NCBI GenBank assembly: GCA_964360835.1
Contig: CAYHYG010000036.1
Coordinates: 1-8,366 of the forward strand
Reading direction: 5' to 3'
DNA: 8,366 bases
Source of the DNA: CAYHYG01 sp964360835
Lineage (GTDB): Bacteria; Patescibacteriota; Patescibacteriia; UBA1558; 2-01-FULL-52-15
In this document: in pieces, positions 1-4,043 of the stretch
Position numbering within the stretch: the stretch's first letter is position 1
How the letters are laid out: each line of letters opens with the position of its first letter
Position numbers and translations under genes: made by a program
The notes under the pieces: generated by a model
Databases searched by the model: none
What the model was told of the DNA's origin: nothing
The model's input: only the letters and a program-made list of their open reading frames with translations

Positions 1-489
1 TGGACGGACTTTCTTGATCTCCTCTTGAACGTTCTTCCAATAGGCAGTCTTTAGCTTGGACGTTTTGACGGAAATTTTTTGACCAGCTTTAACACTGTAA
101 GAAGGAATGTCAGTTTTGCGACCATCGACAGCAATATGACCGTGATTGATGAGCTGTCTAGCTAGACGACGTGTCTTGGCTAAACCGGAACGATATAAGA
201 CATTGTCTAAACGTTTCTCCAGTAATGTCAGCAAATTGGTACCCAAATCGCCTTCTAAACCCTTGGCTTTGACAAATAGATTATGAAATTGGCGTTCCAT
301 AAGACCATAGATTAACTTAGCCTTTTGCTTTTCGCGTAGTTGTTTGCCATAGTCAGTTGTTCGCTTGGTGACTTTGGTCGGTCCGTGTTGTCCCGGTGGG
401 AAATTTCTCTTGTTCCACTTTGGGGTATCAAAAATATCCGTACCTTCACGGCGAGAGATTTTTACTTTTGGTCCTGTATAGCGAGCCAT
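1..489 (-). CDS. rpsD: 30S ribosomal protein S4, 3' end cut off by window edge
   Basis: S4 binds 16S rRNA early in assembly of the small subunit and is often the autoregulator of the alpha operon. The 163 codons present read without interruption from an ATG at 487-489 to position 1; the family is about 200 residues long, so the C-terminal fifth is outside the window. The N-terminus has the ARYTGPKVKISRREG signature and then a PPGQHGP segment. The S4 RNA-binding domain follows, with LLEKRLDNVLYRSGLAKTRR and the INHGHIAVDG turn. The four N-terminal zinc cysteines of some S4 proteins are absent. It is the last visible gene of the infA-rpmJ-rpsM-rpsK-rpsD operon, 36 nt after rpsK across an A-rich repeat. 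No Shine-Dalgarno precedes the ATG. rpoA would be expected next, to the left. Confidence 0.96.
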   Translation of the reverse strand, partial: MARYTGPKVKISRREGTDIFDTPKWNKRNFPPGQHGPTKVTKRTTDYGKQLREKQKAKLIYGLMERQFHNLFVKAKGLEGDLGTNLLTLLEKRLDNVLYRSGLAKTRRLARQLINHGHIAVDGRKTDIPSYSVKAGQKISVKTSKLKTAYWKNVQEEIKKVRP

Positions 490-525
490 GTTAGAAAGTT
501 AAAATTAAAAAATCAAAATTCAAAA
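490..525. repeat. A-rich low-complexity spacer between rpsK and rpsD
   Basis: The 36-nt spacer consists largely of AAAATT units separated by short A or TC runs (AAAATT at 501-506, then TCAAAATT and TCAAAATT at 513-527). It leaves no room for a Shine-Dalgarno before rpsD. It resembles the short dispersed repeats that fill other junctions of this window, but it could also be simple AT drift. Confidence 0.4.
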
Positions 526-927
526 TTAGACGCGACGAACCTTCTTTGGACGGCAGCCGTTGTGAGGAATCGGTGTTTGATCCTTGATTGACAATACTTC
601 CAGACCATTAGCATGTAAGGCACGAACAGCGGCCTCACGGCCAGATCCTACGCCTTTGACGAAGACCTCTACCTCTCTCAAGCCATATTCTTTGGCTTTC
701 TCGGCGGCGCGTCTGACAATCAGACCAGCTGCGTACGGAGTTGGCTTCTTTGGTCCGCGGAAGGAGTTGTGTCCAGCTGTGGACCAAGCCAAAACATTGC
801 CATTCTGATCAGTCAAAGTTACCAACGTATTATTGTAGGTAGCTTTGATGTAGGCGCGACCTTTCAAGACCTGGCGCTTTTTCTTTTTGCTATGAGCAAC
901 TTTTTCTGTTACTGGGGCTGTTGACAT
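526..927 (-). CDS. rpsK: 30S ribosomal protein S11
   Basis: S11 sits on the platform of the 30S subunit and contacts 16S rRNA close to the mRNA exit. The 133-residue product is full length for the family. It has a lysine-rich start (KKKKRQVLKGRAYIKATYNNT), the core DQNGNVLAWSTAG, a GPKKPTPYAA segment, the GSGREAAVRAL loop and the diagnostic C-terminus PIPHNGCRPKKVRRV. The ATG at 925-927 is the natural family start; no Shine-Dalgarno is visible upstream. It lies between rpsM (98 nt upstream, across a G-rich inverted repeat) and rpsD, the conserved bacterial order, and is presumably co-transcribed from the promoter ahead of infA. Confidence 0.97.
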   Translation of the reverse strand: MSTAPVTEKVAHSKKKKRQVLKGRAYIKATYNNTLVTLTDQNGNVLAWSTAGHNSFRGPKKPTPYAAGLIVRRAAEKAKEYGLREVEVFVKGVGSGREAAVRALHANGLEVLSIKDQTPIPHNGCRPKKVRRV

Positions 928-950
928 TGGGTTATATATAAATTGGATCA

Positions 951-1021
951 GTAATTAGGGTCTGGGTCAGGGATAGGTTGCTAAGGTAAATATTTGACCC
1001 TAACCCTTTCCCCTGTCCCTA
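951..1021. repeat. G-rich/C-rich inverted repeat with quadruplex motif in the rpsM-rpsK spacer
   Basis: On the plus strand, GGG runs lie at 958-960, 964-966 and 970-972 with GG at 976-977, all with 3-nt spacers. On the minus (mRNA) strand, G-runs lie opposite C-runs at 1017-1019, 1010-1013, 1004-1006 and 998-1000, again with 3-nt spacers, a canonical four-run G-quadruplex pattern. TTAGGGTC (955-962) and GACCCTAA (996-1003) form an 8-bp inverted repeat, and the two G-rich halves match imperfectly as reverse complements. One GTAATTAG unit (951-958), as in the repeats at 1995 and 4543, sits at the border. The mRNA could form either a hairpin or a quadruplex here; that is inference. Confidence 0.6.
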
Positions 1022-1025
1022 TTTT

Positions 1026-1415
1026 TTAGGTCTTCTGCGCTGAAGGTTTCTTACCAGAAGTGGCGGTGGCGCGCTTATTACCGCGGACGGAACGTGAATT
1101 GGTCTTCGTGCGCTGTCCACGGACTGGTAAACCTTTGGCGTGTCTGCTGCCACGGTAAGAGCCGATTTCCTTCAAACGCTTGATATTGGTTAGCACTTCG
1201 CGTCGCAGGTCACCCTCTACCTTGAAGTTTTCTTCTATATAACGGCGAACCTTATTGACATCATCATCCAGCATATCTTTGACGCGAGCATCAGGATTGA
1301 CACCGGTGGCGGCAATAATTTTCTTAGCCAACGTCGGTCCAATACCATAAAGATACGGTAAAGCCGCTTCTAGGCGCTTGTTGTTTGGTAAATTGACTGA
1401 TGCGATGCGTGCCAT
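1026..1415 (-). CDS. rpsM: 30S ribosomal protein S13
   Basis: S13 lies in the head of the 30S subunit, bridges to the 50S and touches P-site tRNA with its tail. The 129-residue product starts MARIASVNLPNNKRLEAAL, has the helix-two-turn-helix LYGIGPTLAKKIIAATG, a middle helical region, and the signature RGSRHAKGLPVRGQRTKTNSR followed by a basic tail ending KKPSAQKT. The ATG at 1413-1415 is chosen because homologues begin there. An upstream in-frame TTG at 1473-1475 would add 20 residues, but these are translated from a short direct repeat and match nothing in S13. No Shine-Dalgarno precedes the ATG. rpmJ is 78 nt upstream and rpsK 98 nt downstream. Confidence 0.96.
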   Translation of the reverse strand: MARIASVNLPNNKRLEAALPYLYGIGPTLAKKIIAATGVNPDARVKDMLDDDVNKVRRYIEENFKVEGDLRREVLTNIKRLKEIGSYRGSRHAKGLPVRGQRTKTNSRSVRGNKRATATSGKKPSAQKT

Positions 1416-1420
1416 TGTTT

Positions 1421-1451
1421 TAGCTTGTGGTTGGTAGCTGATAGCTTGTGG
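1421..1451. repeat. TAGCTTGTGG direct repeat just upstream of rpsM
   Basis: TAGCTTGTGG occurs at 1421-1430 and again at 1442-1451, with a partial unit TAGCTG between them (1435-1440). On the mRNA strand this reads as CCACAAGCTA units ending six nucleotides before the rpsM start codon, where a ribosome binding site would normally lie. Confidence 0.6.
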
Positions 1452-1493
1452 CCCAAATTTACAGGTTAGAGGCAACTAGCTAGGATCCATTTA

Positions 1494-1607
1494 TTATCCT
1501 TGACGTTGTTTATGTTTAGGATTTTCACAAATGCAAACGAGTCGTCCTCTACGTCTGATGACTTTACATTTCAAGCAAATCTTTTTTACCGATGGACGAA
1601 CTTTCAT
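1494..1607 (-). CDS. rpmJ: 50S ribosomal protein L36
   Basis: L36 is the smallest protein of the large subunit and is stabilised by one zinc ion. Translation from the ATG at 1605-1607 gives 37 residues starting MKVRPSVKKICLKCK and ending PKHKQRQG, an unmistakable L36. The zinc ligands of the C+ form are present: C11, C14, C27 and H32. It is one residue shorter than the common 38-residue form. Its start overlaps the infA stop by one base (TAATG on the mRNA), which suggests translational coupling to infA. rpsM follows after 78 nt. Confidence 0.96.
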   Translation of the reverse strand: MKVRPSVKKICLKCKVIRRRGRLVCICENPKHKQRQG

Positions 1608-1837
1608 TATTTTCTAAATACTATTCTGCCTTTAGTTAGGTCGTAGGGGCTGATTTCCATGATCACATGATCGCCAGGGATACAGTTGATACGATGCATG
1701 CGCATCTTGCCAGATAAATGAGCTATGATTTGCTGGCCATTATCGAGGGTCACGCGGAACATAGCGTTGGGCAGTAGCTCATCTATAGTGCCCTCCATTT
1801 GGATAAATCCCTTACTATCTTGGGTTTCGTTGGACAT
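1607..1837 (-). CDS. infA: Translation initiation factor IF-1
   Basis: IF-1 blocks the 30S A site during initiation and works with IF-2 and IF-3. The 76-residue product is a single S1/OB-fold domain: MEGTIDELLPNAMFRV, then LDNGQQIIAHLSGKMRMH, the I.PGD turn and the C-terminal SPYDLTKGRIVFR. The N-terminus (SNETQDSKGFIQ) is several residues longer than usual. The ATG at 1835-1837 is chosen for its fit to the family. However, the only Shine-Dalgarno-like sequence (GAGAGG on the mRNA, 1857-1862) is 7 nt from an in-frame TTG at 1847-1849, which would add MLLR and may be the true start. First gene of its operon, with its own promoter about 120 nt upstream; adk, map and secY, often placed ahead of infA, are not here. 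Confidence 0.95.
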   Translation of the reverse strand: MSNETQDSKGFIQMEGTIDELLPNAMFRVTLDNGQQIIAHLSGKMRMHRINCIPGDHVIMEISPYDLTKGRIVFRK

Positions 1838-1953
1838 TCTCAGTAACAAAAAAATACCTCTCGAGTGGTTTTGCGGCGTATTTAACTGGTTCTCAAACCT
1901 AGGCGAGATCGCGTATTTCTAATACTTTGTTGATAATTTTTCAAAGCCCAATA

Positions 1954-1981
1954 ATTATACAGTTTTGGCCAGAGTTGTCAA
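1954..1981 (-). promoter_or_regulatory. Promoter of the infA ribosomal-protein operon
   Basis: On the minus strand, consensus TTGACA (1976-1981) and consensus TATAAT (1954-1959) are separated by 16 nt. Transcription would start near 1947, giving a leader of roughly 100 nt before infA. The leader contains a GGTT-TGAG-AACC hairpin, which could be a site for ribosomal-protein feedback; that role is inference. Confidence 0.8.
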
Positions 1982-1994
1982 GAAGAAATAGAAA

Positions 1995-2016
1995 GTAATT
2001 CGTAATTAGTAATTAG
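1995..2016. repeat. GTAATTMG tandem repeat, intergenic copy
   Basis: Units GTAATTCG, GTAATTAG and GTAATTAG stand in tandem between the divergent infA promoter and the promoter of the structured RNA. The same unit recurs inside alaS (4543-4567) and once at 951-958. Confidence 0.75.
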
Positions 2017-2049
2017 AGGGCAGTTTAAACCTATAGCTATTTGCATCTA

Positions 2050-2084
2050 TTGACAGGATAGGCTAAACATGATAGATATATAAT
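2050..2084 (+). promoter_or_regulatory. Probable promoter of the structured RNA
   Basis: A consensus TTGACA lies at 2050-2055. A consensus TATAAT at 2079-2084 is 23 nt away, too far for a normal pair. At 17 nt spacing the hexamer is TAGATA (2073-2078), preceded by TG as in an extended -10. Either arrangement would start transcription within about 2085-2092, right at the 5' end of the folded region. Confidence 0.5.
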
Positions 2085-2089
2085 CACCT

Positions 2090-2291
2090 TGGAGTACCCT
2101 CACCTTAATGCTCTCATCGACTCCGAATAAGGCGGGTTGCGATACCTGCTAATCCTGAGAAATCAGGTGTGGAGTCGAGCTTGCAAGCTGAGGGGAACGA
2201 CCTCAAAGCGGAGAAATCTGCTTGGGAACAAGGGAGGTTACCCGTAAGGGTGCCGGTGGCGGTCAGCGCAATTTGCTGACCGCCGTTTTTT
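2090..2291 (+). ncRNA. Structured non-coding RNA of unknown family, about 200 nt, with intrinsic terminator
   Basis: No credible reading frame covers this stretch, but it folds into many clean helices. A closing stem CCCTCA/TGAGGG (2097-2102 with 2189-2194) encloses an 8-bp stem (2117-2124 with 2171-2178). That stem holds two hairpins: GCGGGT/ACCTGC (2132-2137 with 2144-2149) and CCTGA-GAAA-TCAGG (2154-2167). Next comes AGCT-TGCA-AGCT (2178-2189), whose ends compete with the larger helices. A second domain, GACCTC/GAGGTT (2199-2204 with 2234-2239), contains a 7-bp hairpin with a GAAA loop (2206-2223), followed by ACCC-GTAA-GGGT (2240-2251) and the terminator. GAAA/GTAA tetraloops read in this orientation support the plus strand. 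I see none of the hallmarks of tmRNA, RNase P RNA, SRP RNA or T-box. It ends in its own terminator, and the next gene has its own promoter, so an independent RNA is more likely than a riboswitch. Confidence 0.7.
2258..2291 (+). terminator. Intrinsic terminator of the structured RNA
   Basis: A perfect 10-bp stem GGCGGTCAGC/GCTGACCGCC (2258-2267 with 2275-2284) with a 7-nt loop is followed by G and six T residues (2286-2291). The stem sequence is largely shared with the terminator at 3412-3448. Confidence 0.9.
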
Positions 2292-2319
2292 ATTACCTAG
2301 ATGCATATGCCTTTATATA

Positions 2320-2348
2320 TTGACATATTACAAATAATATATTATGAT
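2320..2348 (+). promoter_or_regulatory. Promoter of the membrane-protein gene pair
   Basis: TTGACA (2320-2325), a 17-nt spacer and TATGAT (2343-2348) form a strong sigma-70-type promoter. Transcription should start near 2355, so the mRNA would begin almost directly with the hairpin CGACA-AAG-TGTCG (2356-2368). Confidence 0.8.
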
Positions 2349-2416
2349 ATTGAATCGACAAAGTGTCGTTGTTCACCACAAATAAATCCTACTCATAACT
2401 GCGGAGGTAACAAAAG

Positions 2417-2905
2417 ATGAAACAGAATTTTCTGATCACACTGGGCTCACTCCTGATCGCCGCCCTCCTTGGCTTCTGGATCTGGTACGGTAACTGGGTT
2501 CACTTCGTGGAGAAACACGAGTTGGGTTACACGTTCAGCCGACTCGACGGGAAAATCGAGGCACTGCCCCACACCGGCTGGGTCGTGCGAAGCCCTTTCA
2601 AGTACACGGTCAACAAGATTGATCTCCGTCCCTACCAGGTTTCCATCACCGCCAGCCTGGGTATCAGCGATCGCATCCTCAATGCCAAGCTGGTACGATT
2701 CAATCCCGAAGGTTTGGACACCTTCATTGCCTGGCATGGTAGGGGTGCTGGCAGCGATGTAACCTCTCTGAAGGAGATTCTGAAATGCTACGCTTTCGAC
2801 AAGCAGGAGGGCAGAGATTGTCCGTTCCTGACTGTCGTGAGCGAGCTCTCGCCCGACCAGGGCATGATCATCCCGCAAGCCGAGCCTGCTAACGGAAACA
2901 AGTAG
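2417..2905 (+). CDS. Small membrane-anchored protein, SPFH/band-7-like start (first of a paralogous pair)
   Basis: Function unknown. The 162-residue protein has one N-terminal membrane segment (about residues 5-29). The following part, with HELGYTF, a LDGKIEALPHTGW stretch, SPFKYTV and IDLRPYQVSI (68-77), has the spacing of the opening strands of stomatin/prohibitin (SPFH) domains, but the rest of an SPFH domain is missing. Later blocks AKLVRF (90-95), LKEILKCYAF (118-127) and PFLTVV (136-141) recur in the next gene, so the two are paralogues. The tail is charged and probably disordered. The start is firm: GGAGG at 2403-2407 lies 9 nt before the ATG. The codons are visibly more G+C-rich than in the ribosomal genes, suggesting foreign origin. 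It has its own promoter and shares a terminator with its partner. The SPFH link is an inference from pattern alone. Confidence 0.85.
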   Translation: MKQNFLITLGSLLIAALLGFWIWYGNWVHFVEKHELGYTFSRLDGKIEALPHTGWVVRSPFKYTVNKIDLRPYQVSITASLGISDRILNAKLVRFNPEGLDTFIAWHGRGAGSDVTSLKEILKCYAFDKQEGRDCPFLTVVSELSPDQGMIIPQAEPANGNK

Positions 2906-2914
2906 GAGTCTGCC

Positions 2915-3394
2915 ATGGATAAGCAAGAAATGCTCGACTACCTTCAGAAATTGCCGCGGATGAAGTGGTCGAGACGGATTACCCTTGTCCTGTCTATGTT
3001 CCTGCTCTTTCGTATCACCTGCATCACGTACTGCGAGCCGACAGAAATAGGTATTGCTCGCAATGTGCTCACAGGGAGCACCTGGCAGATGCCCAAAGGA
3101 CTGCGTCTCAAACCACCCTGGGTGTGGATACCTCACATTGACACTAGACCCATGCGAGTCTCTGTCGATTCTGCTGGACGAGGCTACAGCGCGAAACTGA
3201 TCCAGTTTGTTCCTTCAGAGTGGGAGTTATTCGTGAAAACGGAAGGCTTCTACTTCTGGTGGTGGGGCAATCGCTTTTCCTTCAACAGCGGCTACCGTGA
3301 TGAACATCGAGGGATCAAGGATATTTTCCGAGGCTATGCCTACGGAGCTAAGCAGTATCCGTTCCTCCTAGTTCTTCAGGAGTTCGATCAGTAA
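2915..3394 (+). CDS. Small membrane-anchored protein, SPFH/band-7-like (second of a paralogous pair)
   Basis: Function unknown. The 159-residue protein has a short basic cytoplasmic start, a membrane segment at about residues 22-40, then CEPTEIGIARNVLTG, PKGLRLKPPWVWIPHIDTRPMRVSV (55-84 region), AKLIQF (93-98), IKDIFRGYAY (134-143) and PFLLVL (149-154). These blocks line up in order with IDLRPYQVSI, AKLVRF, LKEILKCYAF and PFLTVV of the preceding protein. A Trp-rich WWWG insertion around residues 115-118 is particular to this copy. It begins 9 nt after its partner; AGGAG (2904-2908) overlaps the partner's stop codon, which implies one mRNA and a matched pair, perhaps a hetero-oligomer. A terminator follows 18 nt after the stop. 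The duplication is seen in the sequence; membrane scaffolding would be a guess. Confidence 0.85.
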   Translation: MDKQEMLDYLQKLPRMKWSRRITLVLSMFLLFRITCITYCEPTEIGIARNVLTGSTWQMPKGLRLKPPWVWIPHIDTRPMRVSVDSAGRGYSAKLIQFVPSEWELFVKTEGFYFWWWGNRFSFNSGYRDEHRGIKDIFRGYAYGAKQYPFLLVLQEFDQ

Positions 3395-3411
3395 GTAGGC
3401 AACAAGCTTAG

Positions 3412-3448
3412 CGGCGGTCATCGAACGATGACCGCCGTTTTATTTTTG
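3412..3448 (+). terminator. Intrinsic terminator of the membrane-protein pair
   Basis: An 11-bp stem CGGCGGTCATC/GATGACCGCCG (3412-3422 with 3427-3437) with a GAAC loop is followed by TTTTATTTTT. GGCGGTCA and TGACCGCCGTTTT are identical to the terminator at 2258-2291. Confidence 0.9.
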
Positions 3449-3449
3449 G

Positions 3450-3485
3450 AAAGGAAAATCCCCGGAGTGTGTGGGCACTCCGGGG
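3450..3485 (-). terminator. Terminator-like hairpin closing the alaS operon side
   Basis: A perfect 10-bp stem CCCCGGAGTG/CACTCCGGGG (3460-3469 with 3476-3485) has a 6-nt loop. Read on the minus strand it is followed by ATTTTCCTTTCC, a modest U-tract. It faces the plus-strand terminator at 3412-3448, as expected between convergent units. Confidence 0.6.
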
Positions 3486-3607
3486 ACGTGTCAGGACAGC
3501 CGACATGCAGTGATTTGGCGGGCATCACTTCACCGCTGGTTTCGACGTCCCTACCCTAGCGCCTTTCGGCAACTTTCGAGGGAGGTCGAATCTAAAGAAC
3601 CTCCAAT
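3450..3607 (-). ncRNA. Possible minus-strand structured RNA or 3' UTR
   Basis: The gap between the convergent units is well structured. TTCGACGTCCCT (3541-3552) pairs with AGGGAGGTCGAA (3579-3590) with one mismatch. Inside it lies a hairpin that on the minus strand reads GCC-GAAA-GGC (3561-3570), a GNRA loop favouring that strand. AGTGAT/ATCACT pair at 3509-3514 and 3524-3529. A competing stem GGAGGT/ACCTCC overlaps the 3580-3604 side. It would end at the hairpin 3460-3485. A TTGACA with a weak CACTAT 17 nt away (minus strand, 3614-3642) could start it; otherwise it is the 3' untranslated part of the alaS operon mRNA. I recognise no family. Confidence 0.35.
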
Positions 3608-3666
3608 GTCAGCATAGTGCCTAGGAATGGTCTAAATGTCAAACATTTTTCATTCCAAGTCACTGG

Positions 3667-4020
3667 CTACTCCAGCCGCGAGACTGTGGATCGGCCTGTT
3701 CTGGGGTTAAACACGACGACTACAGACTGTGGGAAGTACAGCGGAGCATCAACTTGCTCGTCGTATAGTCGCTGCTCCTCAATCGGGTCCGGAGATCTGT
3801 AGCCCATCTCTTGTTGATCAAAACCCCAGTATAGATTTTTGACCCTTCGTGCGTAAGCACGAGACCAGTGCTTCTCCATACACTCCAGAATTGTCATTCG
3901 ATAACCTTCCACTATTTCTTCAATCCAGTCAAAATCACCCCCTAGAGGTTCGTTTACCAGGTTTCGGTCATGATGTTCCTGCTCATGACCACAGTTGGTA
4001 CAGAGATACCCGTAGGCCAC
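3667..4020 (-). CDS. Small protein of unknown function with N-terminal CxxC motif, downstream of alaS
   Basis: I do not recognise the family. The 117-residue product starts GYLCTNCGHEQEHHD: C7, C10 and nearby H12/H16/H17 look like half of a zinc ribbon, and C47/H51 (ILECMEKHW) might complete a site. The middle is helical and charged (AYARRVKNLYWGFDQQEMGYRS) and the C-terminus is a likely strand, PQSVVVVFNPRTGRSTVSR. The start is a GTG at 4018-4020, supported by AAGGAGG ending 5 nt upstream (4026-4032); no in-frame ATG precedes residue 42. It begins 23 nt after the alaS stop, so it is probably co-transcribed with alaS, although its strong ribosome site contrasts with the absence of one at alaS. 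A link to tRNA metabolism is possible but unsupported. Confidence 0.75.
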   Translation of the reverse strand: MAYGYLCTNCGHEQEHHDRNLVNEPLGGDFDWIEEIVEGYRMTILECMEKHWSRAYARRVKNLYWGFDQQEMGYRSPDPIEEQRLYDEQVDAPLYFPQSVVVVFNPRTGRSTVSRLE

Positions 4021-4043
4021 AGCTTCCTCCTTGTTGAAATGAA

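Noticed and set aside
340..808. Plus-strand open frames over rpsD and rpsK
   Set aside because: They are antisense to clear ribosomal protein genes, have no ribosome site and show no protein-like composition.
1416..1475. 20-residue upstream extension of rpsM from a TTG
   Set aside because: The extra residues come from the TAGCTTGTGG repeat and are absent from S13 proteins; the ATG at 1415 matches the family start.
2090..2416. Riboswitch controlling the 2417 gene
   Set aside because: The RNA ends in a strong terminator, and a good promoter (2320-2348) lies between it and the gene, so control by attenuation is not needed. A partial likeness to the c-di-AMP riboswitch (AATCCTGAG, GGGGAAC) lacks the conserved 3' core. 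A model search would settle it.
2447..3136. 229-codon open frame on the minus strand
   Set aside because: It is antisense to the 2417 and 2915 genes, which have promoter, ribosome sites, terminator and mutual paralogy. The antisense product has no recognisable domain, and long antisense frames are expected over G+C-rich coding DNA.
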